The notes under the pieces are model-generated. The model was not told where the DNA came from. It was given only the letters and a program-made list of their open reading frames with translations, and ran no database searches. The translations under genes and the position numbers were made by a program. From the NCBI GenBank assembly GCA_900199505.1, contig FZQV01000003.1, forward strand, positions 79,610-143,609: a DNA stretch of 64,000 nucleotides. The letters run 5' to 3'. Origin of the DNA: Ruaniaceae bacterium KH17 (GTDB lineage: Bacteria; Actinomycetota; Actinomycetes; Actinomycetales; Actinomycetaceae). Below are positions 10,756 through 21,090 of the stretch, in pieces (position 1 is the first letter of the stretch; the number at the start of each line of letters is the position of its first letter).

Positions 10756-11661
10756 ATCACCACCGCCACCCGCGCCGAAAAGGTCAAGAACGGGGTTGCC
10801 CCGTATATCGCGCTCATGAAGCTGAGAGTCGTCGAACTGCTCCTGGTGACGACTCTTCCCACGATGATTCTCGCCGCCAGGGGCTGGCCCGGCACTTGGC
10901 TGGTGATCATTGTGCTGATCGGTGGCACGGCAGCAGCCGGCGCCGCGAACGCGTACAACATGATCTACGACCGGGACATCGACGCCAAGATGAACCGCAC
11001 ACGGAAGCGCCCCCTTGTGACCGGTCAGATCTCGGTTCGGGCCGCGACGATCTTCGCCACCGCCCTCGCCGTGGGTTCGGTGCTGTGGTTTGGCCTCTTG
11101 GTGAACTGGCTCTCCGCCATCCTGACCGTCATTGCGATCGTCTGGTACGCCGTCGGCTACACGATGATCCTGAAGCGGCGCACCACCCAGAACATTGTGT
11201 GGGGCGGCATCGCTGGCTGTATGCAGGTGCTGATCGGCTGGTCCGCCGTGACTGGTTCGCTCGCGTGGCCCGCCTGGATCCTGTTCGGGATCATCTTCTT
11301 TTGGACTCCTCCGCACTACTGGCCGCTCTCGATGAAGTTCAAGGCGGACTACGCGCGTGCCGACGTTCCGATGGCGCCGGTCGTCCAGAAGGACACAACG
11401 GTCGCCTGGCACATGATCGTGCACGCCGTGGCGATGTTCGGTCTCTCACTTCTGCTCATCCCAGTAGCAGGTATGACGTGGCTGTACTCGATCGCGGCCG
11501 TGGTCTCCGGTGCGTGGTTCCTGTGGCTGTGTATCGATCTTTACCGGCGTGCGCTCCACCCCGAGCGGGGCAAACTCGCCGCGATGAAGGTATTCCACGG
11601 CTCGATCTACTATCTGAGCATCCTGTTCATCGCGTTGGCGATCGATCCCTTCCTGCAATGA
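10756..11661 (+). CDS. ctaB: Protoheme IX farnesyltransferase (heme o synthase), apparent ATC start
   Basis: About 301 residues with many hydrophobic segments. UbiA-type prenyltransferase that adds a farnesyl group to heme b, giving heme o for terminal oxidases, in the plasma membrane. The prenyl-diphosphate motif [21 protein letters not shown] is replaced by no change from family form and a second motif DYARADVPM is present. The start is unclear. GAGGAG at 10744-10749 points to an ATC codon at 10753 or 10756, and no ATG, GTG or TTG occurs in frame between the probable transcript start and 10816. ATG 10672 lacks a ribosome-binding site, and ATG 10816 would remove about 20 residues. The end overlaps xerD as ATGA. 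Confidence 0.85.
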   Translation: MTTATRAEKVKNGVAPYIALMKLRVVELLLVTTLPTMILAARGWPGTWLVIIVLIGGTAAAGAANAYNMIYDRDIDAKMNRTRKRPLVTGQISVRAATIFATALAVGSVLWFGLLVNWLSAILTVIAIVWYAVGYTMILKRRTTQNIVWGGIAGCMQVLIGWSAVTGSLAWPAWILFGIIFFWTPPHYWPLSMKFKADYARADVPMAPVVQKDTTVAWHMIVHAVAMFGLSLLLIPVAGMTWLYSIAAVVSGAWFLWLCIDLYRRALHPERGKLAAMKVFHGSIYYLSILFIALAIDPFLQ

Positions 11662-12563
11662 ACGTCGCCCAGAGCGTCCAGGGCTACCTCACGCACCTGG
11701 CCGTTGAGCGCGGTCTCGCAGCGCACACCGTGGCGGCGTATCGCCGCGATTTGGAGCGGTATCAGGACTACCTCAGAGGGATCGAGAGGTTCACGCTTTC
11801 CGCCGTGACCGAGGACGACGTCGCGAGCTACTTAGGTGCGGTCCGGAGCGGTTCGGATGGCGGAGCCCCGCTCGCACCGTCATCGGTGGCGCGGGCCCTC
11901 GCCGCGGTACGTGGGCTTCATGGCTTTGCGTTGGCCGAAGGTGAGGTGCCGCGTGACGTGGCTGCCGAGGTGACGCCGCCCAAGGGAGCCGATCGGCTCC
12001 CGCACGCGTTGAGTATCGCCGAGGTCACGGCACTCATTGAGGGGACCGGTGGTGAGACACCCGTGGAGTTGCGGGATCGCGCGCTTCTGGAGCTCCTCTA
12101 TGGCACGGGTGCCCGCATTTCCGAGGCGGTGAGCCTCGATGTGGATGACGTCTCTGACGCCAGCATCACCGTGACCGGTAAGGGCAACAAGATGCGTATG
12201 GTTCCCGTGGGCCGGTATGCGCGCGGCGCGATCGACGCCTATCTGGTGCGTGCTCGACCGGCGCTTGCCGCTGGCGGCAAAGGTACGTCGAAGCTCTTCC
12301 TGAACACGCGTGGTGGAACGCTCAGCCGGCAGAGCGCCTATGCGATCGTCTCGAAGGCTGCGCAGCGCGCCCAGATTGAGGGCGTCTCGCCTCATACGTT
12401 GCGACATTCCTACGCCACCCATCTCTTGCAGGGCGGGGCGGACGTGCGTGCGGTGCAGGAGCTGCTGGGGCATTCGTCCGTGACAACCACGCAGATCTAC
12501 ACCCACGTCACCATCGATACGTTGCGCGAGAGCTATGCGTTGTCTCACCCCCGCGCCAGATAG
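11658..12563 (+). CDS. xerD: Tyrosine recombinase XerD
   Basis: 301 residues. N-terminal SAM-like DNA-binding domain (about 1-90) and C-terminal catalytic domain. The catalytic set is visible: Arg in [20 protein letters not shown] with the H-x-x-R pair, the later histidine in ELLGHSS, and the nucleophile tyrosine in TQIYTHV. XerC/XerD resolve chromosome dimers at dif. The start ATG overlaps the ctaB stop; the same frame stays open far upstream inside ctaB, but that part is a shadow. No neighbouring phage or transposon genes, so this is the housekeeping enzyme. Confidence 0.92.
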   Translation: MNVAQSVQGYLTHLAVERGLAAHTVAAYRRDLERYQDYLRGIERFTLSAVTEDDVASYLGAVRSGSDGGAPLAPSSVARALAAVRGLHGFALAEGEVPRDVAAEVTPPKGADRLPHALSIAEVTALIEGTGGETPVELRDRALLELLYGTGARISEAVSLDVDDVSDASITVTGKGNKMRMVPVGRYARGAIDAYLVRARPALAAGGKGTSKLFLNTRGGTLSRQSAYAIVSKAAQRAQIEGVSPHTLRHSYATHLLQGGADVRAVQELLGHSSVTTTQIYTHVTIDTLRESYALSHPRAR

Positions 12564-12572
12564 TCTGGCGTG

Positions 12573-13895
12573 ATGGATCTGTTCGAGGCGATGGGAGTGG
12601 ACGGCTCCGGCGTCCCTGAGGTGGCGGATCCGCCGCTGGCCGTGCGGATGCGCCCGCGCACCCTCGACGAACTGGTGGGGCAAGATCATCTCCTAGCACC
12701 CGGCTCCCCACTGCGGCGACTTGTGGACGATACAGCGGCGCCGTCGTCCGTGATTCTGTGGGGGCCGCCCGGCACGGGGAAGACCACGATTGCCTATCTG
12801 GTGGCCCGCTCGGCAGGCCGGCGCTTCGCGGAACTCTCGGCGGTCTCCGCGGGCGTGAAGGACGTACGTGCCGTGGTGTCCGAGGCACAGCGCGCGCTCG
12901 TCACCTCCGGAACCCGCACCATCCTGTTCATCGACGAGGTGCACCGTTTCTCCAAGGCACAACAAGACTCGCTTCTTCCAGCAGTCGAGAACCGGACCGT
13001 GACGCTCGTGGCCGCCACCACGGAGAACCCACACTTCTCCGTGATCTCCCCCCTCCTTTCGCGGTCGCTCCTACTGACGCTTCGGCCCTTGGACGAGGAG
13101 GCGATTGGCGCGCTGATCGACCGGGCGATGACGGACGAGCGAGGTGTGGGCACAGACCTCAGCCTTGCCCAGGATGCCAAAGAGCAGATCGTGCGCCTCG
13201 CGGGGGCGGATGCGCGCAAGGCGTTGACGATCCTCGAAGCGGCAGCCGAAGCCGTGGGCGAGGGCGAGATCGGCCTGCGTGAGATCGAGAACGCGATTGA
13301 CGTGGCGGCAGTGCGGTACGACCGCGCGGGCGATCAGCACTACGACGTGATCAGCGCCTTCATTAAGTCCATGCGCGGTTCGGACGTGGATGCGGCGTTG
13401 CATTACCTCGCGCGCATGATCGTGGCGGGGGAGGACCCGCGGTTCATCGCCCGCCGCGTCATGATCGCCGCGAGTGAAGACGTGGGGATGGCCGATCCGT
13501 CCGCGCTCCAGACCGCCGTCGCCGCCGCGCACGCCGTTGCTCTGATTGGCATGCCCGAGGCGCGCATCATTCTGGCGGAGGCCGTGGTGCATGTGGCGAC
13601 CGCACCGAAGTCTAATGCCGCCTACACCGGCATCGATGCAGCGATTGCCGATGTGAAGGCGGGCAAGGCCGGCCCGGTTCCGGCGCATCTGCGGGATGCG
13701 CACTATTCCGGGGCCGAGTCGCTCGGACACGGCACGGAGTACCGCTATCCGCACAACGATCCGCGGGGTGTGTTGGGGCAGAACTACCTGCCCGAAGGCC
13801 TCGAGGACGCCCGGTACTACACGCCCACAGAGCACGGTTATGAGCGCCAAATCACGCAGCGACTCACCACCATCCGCGAGATCCTGAGCGAATAG
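12573..13895 (+). CDS. rarA: Replication-associated recombination protein RarA (MgsA) AAA ATPase
   Basis: 440 residues. Clamp-loader-like AAA+ ATPase acting at stalled replication forks. It has Walker A GPPGTGKT, Walker B FIDEVHRF, the arginine-finger region SRSLL and the C-terminal MgsA domain with [15 protein letters not shown] 12573 is preferred; a GTG sits directly before it at 12570. TAGTCT at 12561-12566, formed partly by the xerD stop codon, lies 6 nt before the ATG and could drive a leaderless transcript. The typical actinobacterial neighbours alaS and ruvX follow after rpsD. Confidence 0.94.
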   Translation: MDLFEAMGVDGSGVPEVADPPLAVRMRPRTLDELVGQDHLLAPGSPLRRLVDDTAAPSSVILWGPPGTGKTTIAYLVARSAGRRFAELSAVSAGVKDVRAVVSEAQRALVTSGTRTILFIDEVHRFSKAQQDSLLPAVENRTVTLVAATTENPHFSVISPLLSRSLLLTLRPLDEEAIGALIDRAMTDERGVGTDLSLAQDAKEQIVRLAGADARKALTILEAAAEAVGEGEIGLREIENAIDVAAVRYDRAGDQHYDVISAFIKSMRGSDVDAALHYLARMIVAGEDPRFIARRVMIAASEDVGMADPSALQTAVAAAHAVALIGMPEARIILAEAVVHVATAPKSNAAYTGIDAAIADVKAGKAGPVPAHLRDAHYSGAESLGHGTEYRYPHNDPRGVLGQNYLPEGLEDARYYTPTEHGYERQITQRLTTIREILSE

Positions 13896-14011
13896 CTGGT
13901 ACTCTATTCTGGTTGTCTGCGCATCGGCGCAGTCCCTGGAGCCTTAGCCCACAAGTTGGCTGGCTCCGCCCCGGCACACGGCCGGGACGTTACATGACAG
14001 GAGAAAGAACA
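13896..14011 (+). promoter_or_regulatory. rpsD promoter and structured 5' leader
   Basis: TATTCT at 13905-13910 is a probable -10, starting an mRNA near 13917. The leader can fold into two hairpins: GGAGCC 13938-13943 with GGCTCC 13962-13967 (with an inner AGCC/GGCT pairing), and CCCGGC 13970-13975 with GCCGGG 13981-13986. They precede the ribosome-binding site AGGAGA of rpsD. Protein S4 represses its own mRNA in several bacteria by binding leader structures, so autoregulation is plausible but unproven here. Confidence 0.45.
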
Positions 14012-14632
14012 ATGGCGAATCAGTCACGCCGTCAGGTCCGGCAGTCCCGTGCACTTGGGATTCCGCTGACCCCCAAGGCCGTCAAGTACTTCGAGAAGCG
14101 CCCCTATGGCCCCGGTGAGCACGGCCGTGCGCGCCGCCGCTCCGAATCGGACTACGCGGTGCGCCTCAAGGAGAAGCAGCGTTTGCGCGCGCAGTACGGA
14201 ATCCGTGAGGCGCAGATGCGCCGCGCCTTCGAGGAAGCCACCAAGGGCTCCGGCCTCACCGGTGAGAACCTGGTCGAGATCCTCGAGATGCGTCTCGACG
14301 CCGTCGTGCTCCGCTCGGGCTTCGCTCGCACCATGGCGCAGGCCCGCCAGGCCGTTGTGCACCGCCACATCCTCGTTGATGGCAAGCTCGTTGACCGCCC
14401 CTCGTTCCGCGTGAAGCCGGGCCAGGTCATCCAGGTCAAGCCGAAGAGCCAGGTCATGGTTCCGTTCCAGGTGGCCGCCGCTGGCGCCCACCGCGACGTG
14501 CTCGGTGAGCTGCCCCCGTACCTCGACGTCTCGCTCGAGAAGCTCCGCGCCGAGCTCGTGCGCCGCCCGAAGCGCTCCGAGATCCCCGTGATCTGCGACG
14601 AGCAGCTCGTCGTCGAGCACTACTCCCGCTAA
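14012..14632 (+). CDS. rpsD: Small ribosomal subunit protein S4 (uS4)
   Basis: 206 residues. Primary 16S rRNA-binding protein that nucleates 30S assembly. The S4 RNA-binding domain is clear around residues 95-160 (MRLDAVVLRSGFARTMAQARQAV). The N-terminus has no zinc-binding cysteine cluster, so this is the zinc-independent C-minus form. ATG 14012 follows AGGAGA by 8 nt; earlier in-frame codons lie in the structured leader. The stop codon directly abuts the alaS ATG. Confidence 0.97.
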   Translation: MANQSRRQVRQSRALGIPLTPKAVKYFEKRPYGPGEHGRARRRSESDYAVRLKEKQRLRAQYGIREAQMRRAFEEATKGSGLTGENLVEILEMRLDAVVLRSGFARTMAQARQAVVHRHILVDGKLVDRPSFRVKPGQVIQVKPKSQVMVPFQVAAAGAHRDVLGELPPYLDVSLEKLRAELVRRPKRSEIPVICDEQLVVEHYSR

Positions 14633-17287
14633 ATGCGCACCAGCGAGATCGCGTCGCGCTGGCTGGAGTACTTCGGAAAGAACGGTCACCACACGGCACC
14701 TTCGGTGTCGCTGGTGTCGCCGGACCCTTCCGTTCTCTTCACCATCGCTGGAATGGTGCCCTTCGTGGACTACATCCTCGGCACGGAGCCCGCTCCGTGG
14801 CCGAGGGCGGCGTCCGTGCAGAAGTGCATCCGCACCAATGACATCGAGGAAGTGGGCCGTACCACTCGGCACGGCACCTTCTTCCAGATGTGTGGAAACT
14901 TCTCCTTCGGCGATTACTTCAAGGAAGGCGCGATCAACTTTGCACACGAGCTGCTGACCACGCCCCAGTCTGAGGGTGGATACGGGCTCGACGCGGACCG
15001 GCTGTGGTACACGGTCTGGGAGAAGGACGAGGAGTCGGAGGGTTACCTCCTGAACCTCGGAATCGACCGTGAGCACATCCAGTCGCTGCCCATGGAAGAG
15101 ATATTCTGGGACACCGGCCAGCCGGGCCCAGCTGGTCCCTGCTGCGAGATCCACTACGACCGCGGCCCGGACTACGGTCCCGAGGGTGGTCCCGCCGTTG
15201 ATACGAAGGGGGATCGCTTCCTCGAGCTCTGGAACCTGGTCTTCGACCAGTACATCCGTGGCGAGGGACAGGGAAAGAATTACCCGCTCCTCGGCGAGCT
15301 CGAGTTTCAGTCGATCGACACCGGCCTCGGCCTCGAGCGGCTCGCGTTCCTCCTACAGGAGAAGCAGAACTTCTACGAGATCGATGAGGTCTACCCGGTC
15401 CTCTCGCGCGCCTCGGAGCTGTCCGGCCGAGAGTACGGCGCCGATTCGACAGACGACGTGCGCCTGCGTGTGGTGGCGGATCACGTTCGCTCCTCGCTGA
15501 TGCTCATTGGCGACGGCGTTCGCCCGGGCAACGACGGCCGCGGCTACGTGCTACGCCGGCTGATCCGCCGCGCGGTGCGCTCGATGCGGCTGCTCGGCGT
15601 GAACGAGCCGGTCATGCCGTTGCTCCTGCCCGAGTCGATGACCGTGATGAGGGGGACCTACCCCGAGCTCGAGACCGAGTTCGAGCGGATCAGCGAGGTT
15701 GCCTACACGGAGGAAGACGCGTTCCGGCGCACGCTCACCTCTGGAACCACGATCCTGGACACGGCGATCTCCGCTGCCCGTACCGATAACCGCGCGGTCA
15801 CCGGTAGCGAGGCATTCACGCTCCACGACACCTATGGCTTCCCCATCGATCTCACGCTCGAGATTGCGGCGGAACAGGGCGTGGATGTGGACACCGATTC
15901 GTTCCGCACCCTCATGACCGAGCAGCGCGAGCGCGCCCGCGCCGATGCGCTCGCCCGGAAGAAGGGCCACGTCGACGCAACCGTTTTCAACGAGATTCGG
16001 CAGCGCCTTGACGGTGACACGGCCTTCGCCGGCTACACCGATGACACCACCCGTTCGCGCGTGGTCGGCATATTGGTCGACGGCGCTCCCGTCCCCGCGA
16101 TCTCGGCGCCCGCCGACGTAGACGTGGTCCTGGACGTGACCCCGTTCTACGCCGAAAGCGGCGGTCAGTTGGGTGACCGTGGGACTCTCGCGTTCGCCTC
16201 GGGCGCGACGGTGGACGTGCTCGATACGCAGGCTCCGGTGAAGGGCGTGACCGTGCACCGCGGCACCCTCACCGAGGGGACGCTCGCGCTAGATGACACG
16301 GGCGTTGCGAAGATCGACACCAGTCGGCGACACGCCATCGCTCAAGCGCACACGGCGACGCACATGGTGCACCAGGTGCTGTTGGACCACCTCGGTAGCG
16401 GCGCGACTCAGGCGGGAAGCGAGAACTCGCCCTCCCGCATGCGCTTCGACTTCCAGCACGGCTCGGCGCTCTCAGGAGAGTTCGTGGACGAGCTCGAGGG
16501 CGAGGTGAACGAGCGGCTCTCGGACAATCTCTCGGTCACCGATTCGCAGATGCCGATCGACGAGGCCCGAGCGCTGGGTGCCCAAGCGATCTTCGGCGAG
16601 AAGTACGGCAACATCGTGCGTGTCGTCGAGATCGGCGAGGGCTGGTCCCGCGAACTCTGCGGCGGCACTCACGTGCCGCTGACGGGCAACATCGGCCGCA
16701 TCTCCGTGCTCGGCGAGTCTTCCATCGGCTCAGGCGTGCGCCGCATCGAGGCCCTCGTGGGCACCGGTGCGTACACGCACGAGGCGAAGGAAGGCGCTCT
16801 GGTCTCGCAGATCTCGCAACTTGTGGGCGCGCAGCCGGACGAGGTGCCGGGACGGATTAGCCAGCTCATGAGCCGCTTGAAGCAGGCCGAGAAGGAACTC
16901 TCCGCGATCCGCTCTCAAGCGTTGCTCTCGCGTGCCGGCGAACTCGCTAGAAGCGCGCAACGTGGTCAGAAGGCGCTGGCAGTCGTCGAGAGCATTGGGG
17001 AGGCGGCATCGGCTGATGACATCCGGACGCTCGCCCTGGACATCCGCGATCGCCTCGGCGCAGATGCGGCGGTCGCACTGATCGGCGTCGTGTCCGGTAA
17101 ACCGATGCTCGTTGCGGCCACCGGTGTGGGTGCTCGTGAGGCGGGCGTGAAGGCCGGGCAACTCGTCCGTACCGCCGCACCACTCCTCGGTGGTGGCGGG
17201 GGCGGGAAGGACGACATCGCCCAAGGCGGTGGCACCGATCCCGGCGCGGTTCCCGCTGCGCTCGAGGCCATCCGAGCGGCTCTGTGA
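14633..17287 (+). CDS. alaS: Alanyl-tRNA synthetase
   Basis: 884 residues, full length. Class II aminoacylation core at the N-terminus (motif 2 region RTTRHGTFFQMCGNFSFGDYF is shortened in wording here to its core GTFFQMCGNFSFGDYF), then the editing domain with HTATHMVH and the zinc ligands CGGTH, and the C-terminal DHHA1-like oligomerisation part ending in a glycine-rich GGGGGGKDDIAQGGG. It begins immediately after rpsD with no spacer and overlaps ruvX by 4 bp, so it is likely translated from the rpsD transcript. Confidence 0.97.
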   Translation: MRTSEIASRWLEYFGKNGHHTAPSVSLVSPDPSVLFTIAGMVPFVDYILGTEPAPWPRAASVQKCIRTNDIEEVGRTTRHGTFFQMCGNFSFGDYFKEGAINFAHELLTTPQSEGGYGLDADRLWYTVWEKDEESEGYLLNLGIDREHIQSLPMEEIFWDTGQPGPAGPCCEIHYDRGPDYGPEGGPAVDTKGDRFLELWNLVFDQYIRGEGQGKNYPLLGELEFQSIDTGLGLERLAFLLQEKQNFYEIDEVYPVLSRASELSGREYGADSTDDVRLRVVADHVRSSLMLIGDGVRPGNDGRGYVLRRLIRRAVRSMRLLGVNEPVMPLLLPESMTVMRGTYPELETEFERISEVAYTEEDAFRRTLTSGTTILDTAISAARTDNRAVTGSEAFTLHDTYGFPIDLTLEIAAEQGVDVDTDSFRTLMTEQRERARADALARKKGHVDATVFNEIRQRLDGDTAFAGYTDDTTRSRVVGILVDGAPVPAISAPADVDVVLDVTPFYAESGGQLGDRGTLAFASGATVDVLDTQAPVKGVTVHRGTLTEGTLALDDTGVAKIDTSRRHAIAQAHTATHMVHQVLLDHLGSGATQAGSENSPSRMRFDFQHGSALSGEFVDELEGEVNERLSDNLSVTDSQMPIDEARALGAQAIFGEKYGNIVRVVEIGEGWSRELCGGTHVPLTGNIGRISVLGESSIGSGVRRIEALVGTGAYTHEAKEGALVSQISQLVGAQPDEVPGRISQLMSRLKQAEKELSAIRSQALLSRAGELARSAQRGQKALAVVESIGEAASADDIRTLALDIRDRLGADAAVALIGVVSGKPMLVAATGVGAREAGVKAGQLVRTAAPLLGGGGGGKDDIAQGGGTDPGAVPAALEAIRAAL

Positions 17288-17739
17288 GGTTCGGGGTCCG
17301 GCTCGGGATCGACGTCGGGCAGGCGCGCATTGGTGTCGCCCGCTCGGATGCGTCGGGTTCCGTTGTTGTGCCCGTCTCGACGATTCGGCGTGATGGCCGC
17401 GATCTCGCGCGGATTGCAGGGGTCGCTCGGCAGCATGAGGCATTCGAGATCATCGTGGGTCTCCCGCTAGGACTCTCCGGTGACGAAGGACAGGCCGCGC
17501 AGCGTGCGCGCCATTATGCTGGGTTGGTGGCGGGTCGTACCGGGATTCCGGTGCGGCTTGTGGACGAACGGTTGAGTACCGTGACTGCCCACTCGGCGCT
17601 GCATGAGGCGGGTCTCGACTCGCGGAAGCATCGCGCCGTGGTGGACCAAGTGGCGGCGACCGTGATCCTCGAGCAGGCCCTGGCAATTGAGCGCTCGACC
17701 GGCGATGCTCCGGGCGAACCGTGGAAGGAACAGACGTGA
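17284..17739 (+). CDS. ruvX: Putative pre-16S rRNA nuclease / Holliday junction resolvase-like RuvX
   Basis: 151 residues. RNase H-like fold of the YqgF family: GIDVGQARIGVA at the N-terminus with the first catalytic aspartate, IIVGLPLGLSGDEG in the middle, VDERLSTVTA and a final aspartate in AVVDQVAATVIL. YqgF processes the 5' end of 16S rRNA in E. coli. GTG start overlapping the alaS stop, and GTGA overlap with mltG. Confidence 0.9.
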   Translation: MRFGVRLGIDVGQARIGVARSDASGSVVVPVSTIRRDGRDLARIAGVARQHEAFEIIVGLPLGLSGDEGQAAQRARHYAGLVAGRTGIPVRLVDERLSTVTAHSALHEAGLDSRKHRAVVDQVAATVILEQALAIERSTGDAPGEPWKEQT

Positions 17740-18848
17740 CCGATTTCTTCGATCAGCCGAGCCGGCGATCGGCCCGGAAGAAGAAGAAGGGCGCGAAGCG
17801 CCTGCGTACTGCGATCATCTTGCTCGTGGGCCTCGGCCTCGCGACGGCGGCGGGCATGTGGGCCGTGCCGCTGGTTAAGGATCTGTTCGACACGGCCCCG
17901 GATGACTATCCCGGTCCCGGTGCAGGCGAAGTCATCATCGAGATCAGCTCGGGGTCGTCTGGCGGGGACATAGCAGATTTGCTCGTCGATGGTGGCGTTG
18001 TCGCCTCCCGTGAAGCAGCCCTGAATGCACTGAACTCCAGCGTGGAGTCGTCGCGAATCCAGGCGGGCGCCTACTCGATGCTGAAGGAGATGAACTCCGA
18101 GGAGGCAGTGGCGTGGTTGCTGCTCCCGAGCAAGCGGGTTGAGGTGTCGATTACGGTTCCCGAGGGCTTCACCTATTGGCAGGTCTATGACCGGATGGTC
18201 GAGATCTTCGGATTCGATCTGGACGAGGTCAAAGAGGCGGCCGCAGATACGGACGCACTCGGATTGCCGGCCGAGGCCGGCGGCGAGATCGAGGGCTGGC
18301 TCGCCCCCGACACCTACATGTTCATGCCCTCGGCAACGCCGACAGACGTACTGAAGCGGATGGTCTCGCAGACGGTCTCGAACCTGAACGCCGCAGAGGT
18401 TCCCGCCGACAAGTGGGAGGAGACGCTGAACGCCGCCTCGATCGTCGAGAAGGAAGGCTTGCCCGAGTTCTTCGGTGAAGTGGCGCGAGTGATCTCCAAC
18501 CGGATTACCCTCGAGAACACCGGCGTGAACGGTTTGCTCCAAATGGACTCGACGGTGAACTACGGCCTGGGCATCAACGGTGGCGTGCCGACTCGAGAGC
18601 AGATCGAGGAAGACACCCCCTGGAACACCTACATCCACCCGGGCCTTCCCAAGACGCCGATTGGTGCACCGCGACTGGCGGCGATTCAGGCGGTGATCGA
18701 TCCGCCGGAAGGCCCGTGGCTGTACTTCGTGACCGTCGACCTGTGCACCGGCGAGACGCTTTTCGAAGAGGACTACAAGAAGCATCAGCAGAACATCGAG
18801 CTGCTGCGCGAATGGCGCGAAGAGAACCCTGGGAATGAGTGTTCATGA
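17736..18848 (+). CDS. mltG: Endolytic murein transglycosylase MltG
   Basis: 370 residues. A basic cytosolic tail ([10 protein letters not shown]), one transmembrane helix around residues 28-48, then the extracellular YceG/MltG domain. The conserved catalytic glutamate is in ASIVEKEG, and [13 protein letters not shown] and the PGLPKTPI block follow. MltG cleaves nascent glycan strands and sets their length. The GTG at 17736 was chosen over GTG 17721 because AAGGAA precedes it and it overlaps the ruvX stop. Confidence 0.93.
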   Translation: MTDFFDQPSRRSARKKKKGAKRLRTAIILLVGLGLATAAGMWAVPLVKDLFDTAPDDYPGPGAGEVIIEISSGSSGGDIADLLVDGGVVASREAALNALNSSVESSRIQAGAYSMLKEMNSEEAVAWLLLPSKRVEVSITVPEGFTYWQVYDRMVEIFGFDLDEVKEAAADTDALGLPAEAGGEIEGWLAPDTYMFMPSATPTDVLKRMVSQTVSNLNAAEVPADKWEETLNAASIVEKEGLPEFFGEVARVISNRITLENTGVNGLLQMDSTVNYGLGINGGVPTREQIEEDTPWNTYIHPGLPKTPIGAPRLAAIQAVIDPPEGPWLYFVTVDLCTGETLFEEDYKKHQQNIELLREWREENPGNECS

Positions 18849-20044
18849 CGTTTAGCTGGAAGACGGCGGGGGAGTCCCATGGCCCCGCACTGATGGCTTT
18901 CGCCGACGGCGTGCCGGCGGGCGTTACCCTGACCACCGCCGAACTCCAAGATGCCTTGGCGCGGCGCAGGCTCGGCTACGGCCGCGGCGCACGGATGGCC
19001 TTCGAGCAGGACGAGGTCACGATTATCGGGGGCATCCGCCACGGCGTGACCATGGGGTCACCCGTCGCCGTCATGATCGGCAACACCGAGTGGCCAAAAT
19101 GGACCGAGGTCATGAGCGCGGACCCCGTTCCTGGACCGCCGAAGGTCACCGGCCGTGGCGCACCGCTCACGCGACCGCGCCCGGGCCACGCCGATCTCGC
19201 CGGGATGCTGAAGTTTGGGCATGCGGACGTCAGGCCGATCCTCGAGCGTGCGTCGGCACGCGAAACTGCCGCTCGTGTTGTGGTCGGGACTCTCGCCGAA
19301 GCCATCTGCCGCCAGATTGCGGGCATTGAGTTCGTCTCGCACGTGGTCGAGGTGGGCTCGGTTGCACTGCCACGTGGAGCGGCCCGGCCCGTTCCCGGCG
19401 ATACTGCAGCACTTGATGCGAGCCAGGTCCGCTGCCTCGATCCCGAGACGGACGTGGCATTCGCGGCCGAGATCGACGCCGCACACGCCGACGCCGACAC
19501 GCTTGGCGGGATCGTCGAGGTGCTGGCCTACGGAGTCCCACCGGGGCTCGGCAGTTACGTACATGGACCCGATCGCCTCGACGCACGGCTGGCTGGTGCT
19601 GTGATGGGCATTCAAGCGATCAAAGGCGTCGAGATCGGCGATGGCTTCGAGACCGCGCGGCGCCGCGGCTCGGCCGCACACGACGAGATCACGCACGATG
19701 GCCGCTCGACGAACCGCGCCGGTGGCATTGAGGGTGGCATGTCGAACGGGCTCCCCATCGTAGTGCGCGCCGCGCTCAAGCCCATTTCCTCGATCCCGCG
19801 GGCCCTGCAGACCGTGGACCTCGAGTCGGGTGAGTCGACCACAGCGATCAATCAGCGCTCGGACACCTGCGCGGCCGCACCCGCTGCAGTCGTGGCCCAG
19901 ACCATGGTGGCGATCGAGATCGCTCGCGCGCTACTGGAGAAGACCGGGGGCGACTCGGTTCCTGAGGCGCGCCGGAACCTGGAGGGTTACCTGGCCTCCT
20001 TCCCCGAAACCGCAGAGGGCACATGGCAACAGTCGCTCTCATAG
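18845..20044 (+). CDS. aroC: Chorismate synthase
   Basis: 399 residues. Converts 5-enolpyruvylshikimate-3-phosphate to chorismate using reduced FMN. Signatures: GESHGPAL at the N-terminus, the [10 protein letters not shown] segment, [11 protein letters not shown] and the final [14 protein letters not shown] 18845 overlaps the mltG stop as ATGA. In many actinobacteria aroE lies between mltG and aroC; here it is absent. The end overlaps the next gene by 22 bp. Confidence 0.96.
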   Translation: MTFSWKTAGESHGPALMAFADGVPAGVTLTTAELQDALARRRLGYGRGARMAFEQDEVTIIGGIRHGVTMGSPVAVMIGNTEWPKWTEVMSADPVPGPPKVTGRGAPLTRPRPGHADLAGMLKFGHADVRPILERASARETAARVVVGTLAEAICRQIAGIEFVSHVVEVGSVALPRGAARPVPGDTAALDASQVRCLDPETDVAFAAEIDAAHADADTLGGIVEVLAYGVPPGLGSYVHGPDRLDARLAGAVMGIQAIKGVEIGDGFETARRRGSAAHDEITHDGRSTNRAGGIEGGMSNGLPIVVRAALKPISSIPRALQTVDLESGESTTAINQRSDTCAAAPAAVVAQTMVAIEIARALLEKTGGDSVPEARRNLEGYLASFPETAEGTWQQSLS

Positions 20045-20475
20045 GCGTACCAGGCTCCGGCAAGTCCGCTGTGGGCGCCGCTCTGGCCGATCTCCTTGGG
20101 GCAGAGTTCCTCGACGTGGCCGAACAGCTGGGGGGAGAGAACGCCGTCGTCCAACTGGGAATGGCCGAGGCGACGAGACGTGCCCTCGACCTCGCCACGG
20201 CCCAGCAGGATGCCGTCATCGCGATGCCCTCGTGGGCGACTCGCGGCCCCGATGAGAGTCGCGTGGTGTACCTTCTTTCGACCGCTGGGGAGAGCTTCGC
20301 GCGTTCCGGAATGAACAGGGCAGGCCCCGTGGGGCTGATCAACCCCCGCAGCCTCTGGGCACAGATGCTCCGCGAACGCGACCCCGAGTATCGCGCAGGG
20401 GCAGAGCTCGTGGTCGAGGTCGCAGGCAAGACTGTGGCGGATATCGCCGCCGAGATCGACACGCTCCTGGGGTAG
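20023..20475 (+). CDS. Shikimate kinase-like protein, active site degenerate
   Basis: 150 residues, about 20-30 shorter than usual. The position after aroC, the P-loop GVPGSGKS at residues 8-15 and a C-terminal [18 protein letters not shown] block identify it as an AroK homologue. Key substrate residues of the family are missing: the F-x-D-x-D motif reads FLDVA, so the shikimate-binding aspartate is alanine. The GGG loop is replaced by AMPSW, no F-R-x-x-E segment is recognisable, and the lid RPLL reads NPRSL. It may bind nucleotide but is unlikely to be a normal shikimate kinase. The gene is not frameshifted. Confidence 0.75.
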   Translation: MATVALIGVPGSGKSAVGAALADLLGAEFLDVAEQLGGENAVVQLGMAEATRRALDLATAQQDAVIAMPSWATRGPDESRVVYLLSTAGESFARSGMNRAGPVGLINPRSLWAQMLRERDPEYRAGAELVVEVAGKTVADIAAEIDTLLG

Positions 20476-20493
20476 CTCCCGGGTCACCTGCGG

Positions 20494-20499
20494 TAAGAT
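20494..20499 (+). promoter_or_regulatory. Probable efp promoter -10 element
   Basis: TAAGAT lies 30 bp before the efp GTG, in the first non-coding gap after the alaS-aroK run. A transcript would begin near 20506 and include the AAAGAAGAG ribosome-binding site. No convincing -35 is present. Confidence 0.4.
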
Positions 20500-20529
20500 T
20501 CTGGCGCACCCTAACGAAAGAAGAGATCT

Positions 20530-21090
20530 GTGGCGTCTACGAACGATCTGAAAAACGGAATGGTCCTTGTGATCGACGGCCAGCTATGGAGCGTTGTTGA
20601 GTTCCAACACGTGAAGCCTGGAAAGGGACCGGCGTTCGTTCGTACCAAGCTCAAGAACGTGCTCTCGGGCAAGGGCGTCGATAAGACGTTCAACGCGGGC
20701 GTCAAGGTGGAGACCGCAACCGTCGACAAGCGCGACATGCAATACCTCTACAAGGACGGTGCCGACTTCGTATTCATGGACACCGACACCTACGACCAGG
20801 TCCATGTCGCGCCTGAGACGGTGGGCGATGCGGCCAACTTCCTCCTCGAAGGCCAGGAGGCCGTCGTGGCGACGCATGATGGCCAGGTGCTCTACGTGGA
20901 GCTCCCCGCTTCCGTGGTGCTCGAAGTGACCTACACGGAGCCGGGACTGCAGGGCGACCGCTCGTCCGCCGGTACCAAGCCCGCCACGGTCGAGACCGGA
21001 TACGAGATTCAGGTCCCGCTGTTCCTCGAGCAGGGCACCAAGGTCAAGGTCGACACGCGCTCCGGGGATTACCTCGGCCGAGTCAACTAA
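20530..21090 (+). CDS. efp: Elongation factor P
   Basis: 186 residues in three beta-barrel domains. EF-P binds between the P and E sites and helps ribosomes past consecutive prolines. The loop that enters the peptidyl-transferase centre reads KPGKGPAF, with lysine at the tip. No modifying enzyme (EpmA, EarP, YmfI) is visible nearby, in line with the unmodified or differently modified EF-P of actinobacteria. GTG start with AAAGAAGAG upstream; nusB begins directly at the stop. Confidence 0.96.
   Translation: MASTNDLKNGMVLVIDGQLWSVVEFQHVKPGKGPAFVRTKLKNVLSGKGVDKTFNAGVKVETATVDKRDMQYLYKDGADFVFMDTDTYDQVHVAPETVGDAANFLLEGQEAVVATHDGQVLYVELPASVVLEVTYTEPGLQGDRSSAGTKPATVETGYEIQVPLFLEQGTKVKVDTRSGDYLGRVN

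Noticed and set aside
10896..11657. Upstream extension of the xerD frame through ctaB
   Set aside because: The sequence is low-complexity and out of frame with ctaB; XerD homology begins at ATG 11658.
11658..12563. Tyrosine recombinase as a sign of a mobile element
   Set aside because: Typical XerD in a housekeeping setting, with no flanking repeats or phage genes.
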